Made by a program: the position numbers and the translations under genes. The notes under the pieces were generated by a model that was not told the origin of the DNA, did not search any database, and saw nothing but the letters and a program-made list of their open reading frames with translations. A DNA stretch of 64,000 nt from Novosphingobium chloroacetimidivorans (lineage in GTDB: Bacteria > Pseudomonadota > Alphaproteobacteria > Sphingomonadales > Sphingomonadaceae). Location of the stretch: assembly GCF_014204535.1 (NCBI RefSeq), contig NZ_JACHLR010000001.1, positions 1 to 64,000 of the forward strand, given 5' to 3'. Positions 38,161 through 47,369 of this stretch are shown here, piece by piece (the first letter of the stretch is position 1; each line of letters begins with the position of its first letter).

Positions 38161-38205
38161 CGTGCAACATAGCGCAACATTGCGCACGAACGGGAAAGTC
38201 GATCG

Positions 38206-38613
38206 ATGAGCCAGGCGCCGACTTCAGGGCAGACCAAGGATCAGGCTATGGATCAAGATCGTGAGACCGGCACCGCGTTCATGCCGCGCTACGACGCGCA
38301 AGGGCTGGTCACCGGCATCGCCATGGATGCGCACACGCGCGAGGTCTTGATGGTGGCGTTCATGGATGCCGAGGCAGTGGCACGTACCCGAGAGACCGGA
38401 TTGGCGCACTTCCACTCACGTTCGCGCGGGCGGCTTTGGCTTAAGGGCGAAAGCTCGGGACACTTCCTGAAGGTCCAGGACATCCTGGTGGACTGCGACC
38501 AGGATGCTCTCGTCATGCTGGTCGAGCCGCAAGGCCCCGCCTGCCACACGGGCGCGCGCAGCTGCTTCTACCGGAGGCTTGTGGACGATCGACTGGAGCC
38601 GGTCGCGGACTAG
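38206..38613 (+). CDS. hisI: Phosphoribosyl-AMP cyclohydrolase
   Basis: A 135-residue HisI, the third enzymatic step of histidine biosynthesis (PR-AMP to ProFAR ring opening). Visible: HSRSRGRLWLKGESSGH, the metal-binding DCDQDALVMLV motif and CHTGARSCF with its zinc Cys residues. It is the monofunctional form, without a HisE domain. The first ~25 residues are a variable extension, and a second ATG (38248) could also serve. No other his gene is nearby. Its 3' end is convergent with the dienelactone hydrolase gene, with a 4-bp overlap. Confidence 0.95.
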   Translation: MSQAPTSGQTKDQAMDQDRETGTAFMPRYDAQGLVTGIAMDAHTREVLMVAFMDAEAVARTRETGLAHFHSRSRGRLWLKGESSGHFLKVQDILVDCDQDALVMLVEPQGPACHTGARSCFYRRLVDDRLEPVAD

Positions 38614-39335
38614 CCGAGGATCTCGTCGAAGAGGTTGCGCATGGCTGTCCAGCTCTGGCGATCGGCACTGGTGTCATAGCCGATCGCGGGCAGTCCGCGC
38701 GCATCGCTGCCCGGGTCGGTGAAGCCGTGTTTGACGTTCGCGTAGACATGGAAGTGCCAGTCCGCTCCGGCACGATCCATCTCCTCCCAGAACCCGAGGA
38801 CCTGCTGCCGCGGTACGAGCGGATCGGCGTCGCCATGGCACACCAGCAGACGCGCGCGGACCCGTCCAAGCTCGGCGGGGCGGTCGGTGCTCAGGATCCC
38901 ATGGAAGCTGACGGCCGCTGCAAGGTTGTGCCCCTCGCGCGCCAGTTCCAGCGCCGCCTGGCCGCCCATGCAGAAGCCGATCGCGAACACCGGGAGCCCG
39001 GCCGCCTCGGGCAGGCCACGCAAGGCATCGAGCGCCGCGCCGAGGCGCGCGCGGTAGTGCCCGACATCAGCCCGCAGCTTGTCCGCCAGAGGACCGGCCG
39101 CCGCGAAGTCCGCCACGCGCTCGCCATAGAAGTCGGCGATCAGCGCGAGGTAGCCCAAATCCGCCAGCATCGCGGCGCGGCGCTCGATCGCCGGGGTGAA
39201 GTTGGCGATCGTGGGAAACACCAGGATGGCGGCGCGCGGGCTTTCCTGCGGTCGCGCCAGCCATCCGGTCAGTTCCGCGTCGCCATGATGGTAGGCGACC
39301 GCTTCGAGCTGGCTCATTCCGGCAGCAAGGCTCAT
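38610..39335 (-). CDS. Dienelactone hydrolase family protein
   Basis: A 241-residue alpha/beta hydrolase of the DLH family. The nucleophile Cys is in GFCMGGQA (near residue 120), the acid in [10 protein letters not shown] and the His in [12 protein letters not shown], giving the Cys-Asp-His triad of dienelactone hydrolases. Classical members open dienelactones in chlorocatechol degradation; many relatives act on other esters, so the substrate is open. The ATG at 39335 overlaps the cysK stop by four bases, so it is the last gene of an MFS-cysK-DLH operon. Confidence 0.85.
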   Translation of the reverse strand: MSLAAGMSQLEAVAYHHGDAELTGWLARPQESPRAAILVFPTIANFTPAIERRAAMLADLGYLALIADFYGERVADFAAAGPLADKLRADVGHYRARLGAALDALRGLPEAAGLPVFAIGFCMGGQAALELAREGHNLAAAVSFHGILSTDRPAELGRVRARLLVCHGDADPLVPRQQVLGFWEEMDRAGADWHFHVYANVKHGFTDPGSDARGLPAIGYDTSADRQSWTAMRNLFDEILG

Positions 39336-40249
39336 TCGGGCAGGAAGTCCGGCACCGAAAGGTAGCGCTCGCCGGTGTCGTAGTTGAAGCCCAGCACCCG
39401 CGATCCGGCCGGAAGCTCGGGGAGCTTGGCAGCGATTGCAGCCAGGGTCGCGCCAGAGCTGATACCGACGAGAATGCCTTCCTCGCGCGCACAGCGACGC
39501 GCGAACTCCTTGGCGTCGGCCGGATCGACCTGGATCGCCCCATCGATCGCCTGCGTGTGCAGGTTGGAGGGGATGAAGCCGGCGCCGATGCCCTGTATGG
39601 GGTGGGGACCGGGCTGTCCGCCCGAGATCACCGGCGATAGCGTCGGCTCTACGGCATAGGCCTTGAGGGAAGGCCAATCCTGCTTCAGCCGCTCGGCGCA
39701 GCCCGTAAGGTGGCCACCTGTACCCACGCCCGTGATCAGCACATCGATCGGCGAATCGGCAAAGTCGTTCAGGATTTCGAGCGCGGTGCTGCGCACGTGC
39801 ACGTCGATGTTTGCGGGATTGTCGAACTGCTGGGCGATCCAGGCCCCGGGCGTCTGCTCGGCAAGCTCGCGCGCCCGTTCGATGGCGCCCTTCATGCCCT
39901 TCTCCTTTGGCGTAAGGTCGAACGTGGCACCATAAGCCAGCATCAGCCTGCGCCGCTCCAGCGACATCGACTCCGGCATGACGAGGACGAGCGTGTAGCC
40001 TTTGACCGCTGCGACCATGGCGAGTCCGATGCCGGTGTTGCCCGAGGTGGGCTCGATGATCGTGCCACCGGGCTGCAGGCTGCCGTCTCGCTCTGCCGCC
40101 TCGATCATGGCCAGACCGATGCGGTCCTTGATCGATCCGCCGGGATTGCCGCGCTCGCTCTTCACCCAGACTTCATGGTCGGGGAACAGGCGCGAGAGGC
40201 GGATGTGCGGTGTGTTGCCGATGGTGGCGAGAATGCTGTCGGCCTTCAT
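39332..40249 (-). CDS. cysK: Cysteine synthase A (O-acetylserine sulfhydrylase)
   Basis: A 305-residue PLP enzyme making cysteine from O-acetylserine and sulfide. The PLP Lys is K41 in [11 protein letters not shown]; the [11 protein letters not shown] substrate loop and the [13 protein letters not shown] phosphate loop are present. The ATG at 40249 starts the conserved [11 protein letters not shown] region; an upstream open frame is rejected. It overlaps the MFS gene stop (ATGA) and the DLH start (ATGA), so all three are translationally coupled. Confidence 0.95.
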   Translation of the reverse strand: MKADSILATIGNTPHIRLSRLFPDHEVWVKSERGNPGGSIKDRIGLAMIEAAERDGSLQPGGTIIEPTSGNTGIGLAMVAAVKGYTLVLVMPESMSLERRRLMLAYGATFDLTPKEKGMKGAIERARELAEQTPGAWIAQQFDNPANIDVHVRSTALEILNDFADSPIDVLITGVGTGGHLTGCAERLKQDWPSLKAYAVEPTLSPVISGGQPGPHPIQGIGAGFIPSNLHTQAIDGAIQVDPADAKEFARRCAREEGILVGISSGATLAAIAAKLPELPAGSRVLGFNYDTGERYLSVPDFLPE

Positions 40250-41529
40250 GGGGCGGTCTCCCTCTGGCGGAATTGGGGGGCGAAAGTTCGGGCTCGGCGG
40301 ATTTCCGGAAAGAGCTTCGACCACATCGCGGTTACGAATATGGCAGCAGCGCCGCCGAACACAACCGCTCCGGTCGCACCGAGCAGCGCGGCCGCGACGC
40401 CCGACTGCATTTCGCCCAGTTCGTTCGAGGCGGAGACGGCGAGGCCGGAGGTCGCCGAGACACGGCCGCGCATGTCGTCCGGCGTGTTGAGCTGGATCAG
40501 CGAACTTCGGATGAAGACCGAAACCATGTCTGCCGCGCCCAGAACGAAAAGGAAGGCGAGCGAAAGCAGCAGTTCGCGCGAATAGGCAAAGCCGATGGTG
40601 GCCACGCCATAGACACCCACGGCCGCGAGCATCTTCACGCCGACGTTATGCTCGAGCGGTCGGAAGGAGAGGGTCAGCGCGACAATGGCGGCTCCGACCG
40701 CGGGGGCGGCACGCAGCTGGCCAAGGCCTTCCGGGCCGACGTGGAGAATGTCGCGGGCAAAGACCGGGAAAAGGGCGGTGGCGCCGCCGAAGATCACGGC
40801 GAACAAGTCGAGCGTGATGCAGCCGAGCAGAAAGCGATCGTTCCACACGAAGCGAAAGCCGCCGACGATCTGTTGCAGGGGATGGGCGTTGCGCGCTTCG
40901 CTCGGTGTCGGTGGCAGCGAGCGGATCGAAAGAAGGCTCGATGCCGCGACCACCATCAGCACGGTCGATGTCCAGTAGGGCAGCGCATGCGAAGAGGCGA
41001 AGAGGAACCCGAAGCTCGCGGGTCCGATCACCGCGCCTGCCTGCCATGCAATTGCGTTCAGCGCTATGGCACGCGGGATCAGTGCCGCCGGCACGATGTT
41101 CGGCGCAATGGCGCTGAGTGCCGGTCCCTGGAATACGCGGACGGCGCCATGCAGGGCTGCGAAGCAGAACAGCACGGGTAGGCTGCGGATGCCCAGCGCC
41201 GTGACGATGCCGAGGCCCAGGGCGATGCACAAGTCGATGCTCATCGACGATCCGGCCACATAGCGGCGATCGAAGCGGTCGGCTACGACACCGGCAATGG
41301 GCGTGAGCAGCAGGATCGGAATGAATTGCGCTAGGCCGAGGAGGCCGAGTTGGAAGGAGGCCTCGCTGATGCTCATCGCATATTCGCTGCGCGCGACATC
41401 GTAGAGTTGATAGCCGATGATCACGACCATGCCGTTGGTCGCGATCACGGCCGCGAAACGGGCCAGCCAGAACCTGCGATAGTCCGGGATCGCAAGCGGG
41501 GTGGTCGGGGGGGAAGGGGTGTCGCTCAC
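40246..41529 (-). CDS. MFS transporter (DHA3/EntS-like)
   Basis: A 427-residue major facilitator with about twelve membrane segments. The loop 2-3 motif [12 protein letters not shown] and the cytoplasmic loop between helices 6 and 7 ([17 protein letters not shown]) fit the DHA3 family, which includes siderophore (EntS) and macrolide exporters. The start is probably GTG at 41529 ([11 protein letters not shown]); no in-frame ATG gives a sensible N-terminus except one 44 codons upstream. Operon with cysK suggests export of a cysteine-related compound, but that is speculation. Confidence 0.82.
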   Translation of the reverse strand: MSDTPSPPTTPLAIPDYRRFWLARFAAVIATNGMVVIIGYQLYDVARSEYAMSISEASFQLGLLGLAQFIPILLLTPIAGVVADRFDRRYVAGSSMSIDLCIALGLGIVTALGIRSLPVLFCFAALHGAVRVFQGPALSAIAPNIVPAALIPRAIALNAIAWQAGAVIGPASFGFLFASSHALPYWTSTVLMVVAASSLLSIRSLPPTPSEARNAHPLQQIVGGFRFVWNDRFLLGCITLDLFAVIFGGATALFPVFARDILHVGPEGLGQLRAAPAVGAAIVALTLSFRPLEHNVGVKMLAAVGVYGVATIGFAYSRELLLSLAFLFVLGAADMVSVFIRSSLIQLNTPDDMRGRVSATSGLAVSASNELGEMQSGVAAALLGATGAVVFGGAAAIFVTAMWSKLFPEIRRARTFAPQFRQRETAP

Positions 41530-41617
41530 CAGCGGGCCATGGCACCGCTCGTGCGATTCGCCAATCCTACTAATTTCGTGGACTTTGCAGTGAGCCTTCG
41601 TCTCCCCGGGCGCGAGA

Positions 41618-41959
41618 TCAGCGCTTGGGACGGAGCCGCGGGTTGGGTTGCATCGCGTCAACCAGCTTTGCGAAATCGTCGATGCGGATAATCCGCTCGA
41701 ACTGGAAGCCGGCGCGGCCTTCGTGAGACCAGATCAAGTGCGCCTCGATACGCCCGACCACCGGCAGGCGCATGACGAGCCGCTCGCCACGCTCCATGCC
41801 ATCCAGGCCCTTGGCCATGAAGCCCTGAGCCGAGACGTTGATGATGTTGAGGTGCACGTCACCCAGCTGCTTGTGCTCGGCAATCACCTTGTAGTCGGCA
41901 GGGTGACGCGCGGCGCGGCGCTTGTCGGTTACCGTCAGCTGTGCGCCAGCACTCATCAT
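41618..41959 (-). CDS. PilZ domain protein
   Basis: A 113-residue single-domain PilZ protein. The c-di-GMP binding signature is present: RRAARHPADY (RxxxR near residues 15-20) and NVSAQGF (D/N-x-S-x-x-G near 43-49). It is therefore a likely cytoplasmic c-di-GMP receptor controlling motility, polysaccharide or another output that the context does not reveal. The start at 41959 (or the next ATG at 41956) follows an aagggg ribosome site. Located between tyrS and the MFS operon. Confidence 0.88.
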   Translation of the reverse strand: MMSAGAQLTVTDKRRAARHPADYKVIAEHKQLGDVHLNIINVSAQGFMAKGLDGMERGERLVMRLPVVGRIEAHLIWSHEGRAGFQFERIIRIDDFAKLVDAMQPNPRLRPKR

Positions 41960-42045
41960 GCGCCCCTTTTCGTGCGTTTTCGACCAGAGCGACACAATGC
42001 ACGAGAGTGGCAAACAAAGCGTGAAGCGGCGGGGTTAAATCCCGT

Positions 42046-43275
42046 TCAGGTGCCGCGCAGCACGCCGTGCTTCTTGCGCCCGAGGCTCAGCTTGCGGGAG
42101 GCACCGGGCGCTACGGTGATCAGCAAGTTGGGATCGCTCACCACGTCGTCATCGAGGCGGACCGCACCTTCGCCGATCTTGCGCTTCGCCTCGCCGTTGG
42201 AGGCGGTCAGGCCCAATCCGGTGCAGGCAGCAATGACGCGGATGCCTTCCCCCGACACCGTGATCGAAGGCAGATCGTCGCCAATACCGCCACCATCAAA
42301 AGTCACCTTGGCAGTAGCCGCCGCCGCCCGCGCAGCTTCCTCACCCCGGCAGAGCGTGGTTGCCTCGTTTGCCAGGACGATCTTGGCTTCGTTGATCTCG
42401 CCGCCTTGTAGGGCTTCGAGCCGAGCGACCTCCTCCAGGGGCAAGTCGGTGAACAGCCGCAGGAACTTGCCGACGTCACGGTCGTCACAATTGCGCCAGA
42501 ACTGCCAGTAGTCGTAGTTCGGCAACATGTCTTCGTTGAGCCAGATCGCGCCCGAAACAGACTTGCCCATTTTGCTGCCGTCCGCCTTGGTGATCAGCGG
42601 CGTCGTGAGGCCGAACACTTCCGCGCCGTCCATGCGGCGCGCAAGTTCCACGCCGTTGATGATGTTGCCCCACTGGTCCGACCCGCCCATTTGCAGCCGG
42701 ACACCCATAGTCTGGCGCAAGTGGCGGAAATCGTAGCCCTGAAGGATCATGTAGTTGAATTCGAGGAAGGTCATCGGCTGCTCACGTTCGAGCCGCAACT
42801 TGACCGACTCGAAGCTCAGCATGCGATTGACGGTGAAGTGGGTTCCGATCTTCTGCAGCATCTCGATGTAGCCGATGGAACCGAGCCAATCGTGGTTGTT
42901 GACCATCACTGCGTCCGTGGGACCATCGCCGAAGGTCAGCAAACGCTCGAACGCTGTACGGATGGAGGCGATGTTCGCCTCGATTGTCTCGTCGGTCAGC
43001 ATCTTGCGGACTTCGTCTTTGCCGGTCGGATCACCGATCCTCGTCGTGCCCCCGCCCATGAGCACGATCGGCTTGTGTCCCGCTTGCTGAAGGCGCCTGA
43101 GCAACATGATCGACACCAGGTTGCCCACATGAAGCGATGACGCTGTTGCGTCGAAGCCGACGTATCCGGGCACCACCTGCGACGCCGCCAGCTTGTCGAG
43201 GCTCTCGGCGTCGGTAAGCTGATGGATGTAGCCCCGCTCGTCGAGCAGGCGTAGCAGGGTGGAATTGTACGTCAT
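42046..43275 (-). CDS. tyrS: Tyrosyl-tRNA synthetase
   Basis: A 409-residue class I TyrRS of the TyrRS1 (E. coli-like) type. The HIGH-equivalent is HVGN in ATASSLHVGNLV, the KMSKS-equivalent is KMGKS near 235, and the tyrosine pocket residues YDF..LRQ and GGSDQWGNI are visible. The C-terminal S4 RNA-binding domain covers about 340-409. Length is normal. Stand-alone gene, divergent from the DOMON-like gene. Confidence 0.96.
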   Translation of the reverse strand: MTYNSTLLRLLDERGYIHQLTDAESLDKLAASQVVPGYVGFDATASSLHVGNLVSIMLLRRLQQAGHKPIVLMGGGTTRIGDPTGKDEVRKMLTDETIEANIASIRTAFERLLTFGDGPTDAVMVNNHDWLGSIGYIEMLQKIGTHFTVNRMLSFESVKLRLEREQPMTFLEFNYMILQGYDFRHLRQTMGVRLQMGGSDQWGNIINGVELARRMDGAEVFGLTTPLITKADGSKMGKSVSGAIWLNEDMLPNYDYWQFWRNCDDRDVGKFLRLFTDLPLEEVARLEALQGGEINEAKIVLANEATTLCRGEEAARAAAATAKVTFDGGGIGDDLPSITVSGEGIRVIAACTGLGLTASNGEAKRKIGEGAVRLDDDVVSDPNLLITVAPGASRKLSLGRKKHGVLRGT

Positions 43276-43323
43276 CTAAGGTGCCTTCCTCCAGGGTCGC
43301 GCGCCTAGCACGGAGATGCCTGG

Positions 43324-43863
43324 TTGCAAACGCACTCGCTGGTTCCCCATCCGGACTTCCCGCCCGGTCTGGTGCACGCCGTGACGGCGCGGATCACGCC
43401 CGATGGCGAGTGGTTGCGCCTGCGCTGGCGCATCGAGGGGGCCTACAAGCTCGTGGTGCCTCCGTTCGCCGGCAAGGGCCGCGCAGACGGGCTGTGGCAG
43501 ACGACGTGCTTCGAGCTGTTCCTGCAGCCTCCTGGCGAGCCAGGCTACGTGGAGCTGAACCTGTCGCCATCCGAGCGCTGGAACGCCTACGATTTCGGCA
43601 GCTATCGTGAAGGCATGGCGGAGCGCGCATTCCCGCGTGAGCCGTCATGCACCATGCGAAAGGGCGAGGCGCTGGCGATCTTCGACGCCGCCGTGCCCGC
43701 ATCGGCGCTTCCGCCCGCGCCTTGGGACTACAACCTGACCGCGGTGATCGAGGAGGAGGGCGGCATCAAGTCGTTCTGGGCTCTGTCACACCCGGCAGGA
43801 AAGCCCGACTTCCACGATGCGGCTTGCTTCACCGGCACGCTTGCGGCAGCGGACGCAGCATGA
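43324..43863 (+). CDS. DOMON-like domain protein
   Basis: A 179-residue protein of the small DOMON-like family common in sphingomonads. It opens QTHSLVPHPDFPPGLVHAV and continues with beta-rich segments, ending in KSFWALSHPAGKPDFHD. DOMON folds usually bind haem or sugars; no haem ligand can be assigned here and no signal peptide is visible. The start is probably TTG at 43324 with a gga-rich site upstream; no in-frame ATG precedes the conserved N-terminus. Its stop overlaps the NamZ-like gene start (ATGA), so the two are a coupled pair. Confidence 0.75.
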   Translation: MQTHSLVPHPDFPPGLVHAVTARITPDGEWLRLRWRIEGAYKLVVPPFAGKGRADGLWQTTCFELFLQPPGEPGYVELNLSPSERWNAYDFGSYREGMAERAFPREPSCTMRKGEALAIFDAAVPASALPPAPWDYNLTAVIEEEGGIKSFWALSHPAGKPDFHDAACFTGTLAAADAA

Positions 43864-45062
43864 AGTTCGGTATCGATCGCCTGCTGGCCGAGCCTTCCCT
43901 GCGCCGCCCGCTCGAGGGCCGCCGGGTGGCGCTGGTCGCACATCCCGCCTCGGTCACCGAGACGCTGACCCACTCGCTCGATGCGCTGGTAGCCGCCGGT
44001 TTGAACGTGACCTCCGCGTTCGGTCCGCAGCATGGGCTGAAGGGCGACAAGCAGGACAACATGGTCGAGACCGGCGACGAGGTCGATCCGGACTACGGCT
44101 TCCCGATCTTCAGCCTCTACGGCGAAGTGCGCCGTCCGACCGAGCCGATGATGTCGACCGCGGACGTGTTTATGTTCGATCTGCAGGATCTGGGCTGCCG
44201 CATCTACACCTTTGTGACGACGCTGCTCTATCTGCTGGAGGCGGCGTCCGGCACGGGCAAGAGCGTGTGGGTGCTCGATCGGCCCAACCCCGCCGGTCGC
44301 CCGATCGAGGGCACGACGCTGCTGGCCGGGCAGGAGAGCTTCGTCGGTGCCGGGCCGATGCCGATGCGTCATGGATTGACGCTGGGCGAGATGGGGCATT
44401 GGTTCGTGCGGCACTTCAACCTCGACGTCGACTACAAGGTGGTCGCCATGGAGGGCTGGCAGCCCGACACGGCGCCTAGCTTTGGTTGGCCGAGCGAGCG
44501 GATCTGGATCAACCCGAGCCCGAACGCCGCCAACCTCAACATGGCGCGCGCCTATGCCGGTACCGTCATGCTGGAAGGCACGACGCTGTCAGAAGGACGC
44601 GGGACGACGCGCCCACTCGAAGTGCTGTTCGGTGCGCCGGGCATCGCCGCGGGCAAGGTCCTCGCCGAGATGCAGGCGTTCGCGCCCGAGTGGCTCGCGG
44701 GTTGTGCCTTGCGCGAGTGCTGGTTCGAGCCGACGTTCCACAAGCACCAGAAGACCTTGTGCAACGCGCTGATGATCCATGCGGAAGGGCCCTTCTACGA
44801 CCATGCCGCGTTCCGGCCGTGGCGGCTGCAGGCGCTGGCGTTCAAGGCGATCCGGCGGCTCTACCCGGACTATCCGATCTGGCGCGACTTCCCCTACGAG
44901 TACGAGTTCGATCGGCTCGCCATCGATGTGATTAACGGCGGGCCCGCCTTGCGCGAGTGGGTCGATGATCCGGCGGCGGCGGCGGGTGACCTCGAGGCGC
45001 TGGCCGGCGCCGATGAGGCGGCCTGGCGGGACGAGATCGCCGACCTGCTGCTCTATACGTAG
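43860..45062 (+). CDS. DUF1343 / NamZ-like exo-beta-N-acetylmuramidase
   Basis: A 400-residue DUF1343 protein (glycoside hydrolase family GH171). Characterised members release MurNAc from the ends of peptidoglycan glycans during recycling. Landmarks: FGPQHGLKGDKQDNM near residues 55-70, FDLQDLGCRIYTFVTTL near 100-116, VLDRPNPAGRP near 140 and MLEGTTLSEGRGTT near 240. No signal peptide is seen, so it would act in the cytoplasm unless exported another way. It overlaps the DOMON-like gene at its start and, by ten bases at its 3' end, the convergent Amj gene. Confidence 0.85.
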   Translation: MKFGIDRLLAEPSLRRPLEGRRVALVAHPASVTETLTHSLDALVAAGLNVTSAFGPQHGLKGDKQDNMVETGDEVDPDYGFPIFSLYGEVRRPTEPMMSTADVFMFDLQDLGCRIYTFVTTLLYLLEAASGTGKSVWVLDRPNPAGRPIEGTTLLAGQESFVGAGPMPMRHGLTLGEMGHWFVRHFNLDVDYKVVAMEGWQPDTAPSFGWPSERIWINPSPNAANLNMARAYAGTVMLEGTTLSEGRGTTRPLEVLFGAPGIAAGKVLAEMQAFAPEWLAGCALRECWFEPTFHKHQKTLCNALMIHAEGPFYDHAAFRPWRLQALAFKAIRRLYPDYPIWRDFPYEYEFDRLAIDVINGGPALREWVDDPAAAAGDLEALAGADEAAWRDEIADLLLYT

Positions 45063-45856
45063 TTGGCGATCCAGGCGACCGAGTGCGCTGCGGGCACGAA
45101 CAGCGCCTGGGCCAGCAAGGTTCCGACCAGTCGGCTGATCGAGATCCACACAATAGTGCGCCGAAACCGGGCCTCTTCGATGCGGCCTTCGACCACGTCG
45201 TCGGTCATCACCGAAAGCTGCGGGTCGATCAGCGCGAACAGCAGGATCGTCGCAAAGCCATTCACCACCGCCGACAGTTGCGAGGCGGTGACGCGGTACT
45301 GCGGGTTCAGGAACCCGGCATAGAGCGAGGCGAGCACGCCCACCACGATCAGCGCCTGCGCCAGACAGTTCGCGACCAGTACGCCCCAGCCCACGCCGCG
45401 ATCCCGAGCGAAGCCGCGCAAGTGAGTCAGTGAGGGGACCCGCAGCGATCGGCGCACCGCATGGAAGCCGGCGGGCGAGGCAAGGCGCATCATCAGCTTG
45501 CCGGTCGAGCGGTGGACCTGGAAGTAGCCGATCCCGGCGGCGAACAGGCGCTGTCCGGTCGGCACCAGCAGGATGCCCAGGAACACCGCGATCGAGGCCG
45601 AGGCGAGCACCAGGCGGAAGTCACCGAGCAGTGCGTCGCCGCCTCCGGTCGCCAGTCGGCTTTCGATCCGCTTGGCGAGGAAGGGGCCGAGGAAGCTGTT
45701 CGAGGTGCGTGAGACCAGCACCAGGATGTTGAACAGCGCAAAGCTCATGGCGATGCGCCGGGTGCGCACCCCGGCGATGCGCGCGGCGTAAGCCAGCGTC
45801 CCGATGAGGTTGATCGCCGCCGTCAGCAGGCAGATGATGAGCAATTGCCGGTCCAT
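45053..45856 (-). CDS. amj: Amj-type lipid II flippase (DUF2837)
   Basis: A 267-residue membrane protein with about six hydrophobic segments. The N-terminal pattern LIGTLAYAARIAGVRTRRIA followed by SFALFNILVLVSRTSN closely follows Bacillus Amj (YdaH), the alternative lipid II flippase that can replace MurJ. It would carry lipid-linked peptidoglycan precursor across the inner membrane. It is convergent with, and overlaps by ten bases, the NamZ-like cell-wall gene, a thematically fitting neighbour. Whether a MurJ also exists cannot be seen here. Confidence 0.8.
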   Translation of the reverse strand: MDRQLLIICLLTAAINLIGTLAYAARIAGVRTRRIAMSFALFNILVLVSRTSNSFLGPFLAKRIESRLATGGGDALLGDFRLVLASASIAVFLGILLVPTGQRLFAAGIGYFQVHRSTGKLMMRLASPAGFHAVRRSLRVPSLTHLRGFARDRGVGWGVLVANCLAQALIVVGVLASLYAGFLNPQYRVTASQLSAVVNGFATILLFALIDPQLSVMTDDVVEGRIEEARFRRTIVWISISRLVGTLLAQALFVPAAHSVAWIANYV

Positions 45857-45902
45857 GGCGCTCGCCCCTAGGCGCTCGGGCGCCGACTTGCCAGCTCCGC
45901 CA

Positions 45903-47084
45903 TCACGCCTTCTTGCGAGTCAGTTCGCGCATCGCGTCCTCCAGCCCGTCGAGCGTGAGCGGGTACATCTGATCGTGCAGCAGCTCGCGGATCATGCGGG
46001 TGGAGGTCGAGTATTCCCACTGGCGCTGCGGCGTAGGGTTCAGCCACACGGTCGCCGGGTAGGTCTGCACGATGCGCTGCAGCCACACCGCGCCGGCCTC
46101 GTCGTTCATGTGCTCGACCGAGCCGCCCGGGTGGCTGATCTCGTAGGGGCTCATCGCCGCATCGCCCACGAAGATCACCTTGTAGTCGTGCCCGTATTTG
46201 TGGAGCACGTCCCACGTCTTGTCCCGCTGCGACCAGCGGCGGCGGTTGTCCTTCCACAAGCCTTCGTAGAGGCAATTGTGAAAGTAGAAGAACTCCAGGT
46301 TCTTGAACTCGGCGGTCGCGGCGCTGAAAAGCTCCTCGACCAGCTTGATGAACGGATCCATCGAGCCGCCGACATCCAGGAACAGCAGCACCTTCACCGC
46401 ATTGTGCCGCTCGGGCCGCATGACCACGTCGAGCCAGCCCTGCTTGGCCGTGCCCTCGATCGTGGCATCGAGGTCCAGCTCCTCCGCCGCGCCTTCGCGG
46501 GCGAAGCGGCGCAGGCGGCGCAGCGCGACCTTGATGTTGCGGGTGCCCAGCTCCTTGGTGTTGTCGAGATTGGCGAACTCGCGCTTCTCCCACACCTTGA
46601 TCGCGCGCCCGTGCTGGCCTTCGCCGCCGACCCGAATGCCCTCCGGATTGTAGCCCGAGTGCCCAAACGGCGAGGTGCCGTTGGTGCCCACCCACTTGTT
46701 GCCGCCGGAGTGGCGCTTCTGCTGCTCCTCGAGCCGCTTCTTGAGCGTCTCCATGATCTCGTCCCAGGAGCCCAGCTTCTTGACCGCGTCCATCTCCTCT
46801 TGGGAGAAATAGCGCTCCGCCAGCTTCTTCAGCCAGTCTTCGGGAATGTCGACGGGCTGCTGGCCATAGTCGGCGAGAATGCCCTTGAAGACCTTCTGGA
46901 ACACCTGGTCGAAGCGGTCGAGCAGGCCTTCGTCCTTCACGAACGTAGCACGGCTCAGGTAGTAGAAGGCCTCGGGCGTCTGCTCGATCACGTCCTTGTC
47001 GAGCGCCTCCAGCAGAGTGAGGTGCTCCTTGAACGAAGCCTTGATCCCAACGGTGCGCAGTTCGTCGACGAAGTTGAAGAACAT
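45903..47084 (-). CDS. VWA domain protein, CoxE-like (MoxR partner)
   Basis: A 393-residue cytoplasmic protein of the CoxE/YehP type. An N-terminal helical region (about 1-200) is followed by a von Willebrand A domain with a metal-site motif LDVGGSMD near residue 237 (canonical DxSxS has Gly for the first Ser here). FVGDAAMSPYEI and WLNPTPQRQWEY are family landmarks. Such proteins act with MoxR AAA+ ATPases in complex maturation; moxR lies about 1.6 kb upstream on the same strand. The start at 47084 follows the conserved FFNFVDELR opening. Confidence 0.85.
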   Translation of the reverse strand: MFFNFVDELRTVGIKASFKEHLTLLEALDKDVIEQTPEAFYYLSRATFVKDEGLLDRFDQVFQKVFKGILADYGQQPVDIPEDWLKKLAERYFSQEEMDAVKKLGSWDEIMETLKKRLEEQQKRHSGGNKWVGTNGTSPFGHSGYNPEGIRVGGEGQHGRAIKVWEKREFANLDNTKELGTRNIKVALRRLRRFAREGAAEELDLDATIEGTAKQGWLDVVMRPERHNAVKVLLFLDVGGSMDPFIKLVEELFSAATAEFKNLEFFYFHNCLYEGLWKDNRRRWSQRDKTWDVLHKYGHDYKVIFVGDAAMSPYEISHPGGSVEHMNDEAGAVWLQRIVQTYPATVWLNPTPQRQWEYSTSTRMIRELLHDQMYPLTLDGLEDAMRELTRKKA

Positions 47085-47369
47085 GGGCCTCAGCCTCCGA
47101 TACGGTTGCCGCTGAACGCACGAAATGTGCATTGCGCCCGAGCCGGCCCCCAGCAGCTTTCCGCCATTTCACCGCTAGCCGGGTATAAACTTCGAAACTG
47201 GTAAGCGGTACATGCGTCCACCGCGCCATGCCGCCTGGTCATGTGCCCCGGCAAAGCCATACGACGGTATATGCCGACGCCAATAGTCACGTGAGTGTCG
47301 AATCGGGGATGGCTCGTCCTGGCAAACATAGGGCGAACGTAGCCCACCGACCGCACTGTAGGAAAGCGA

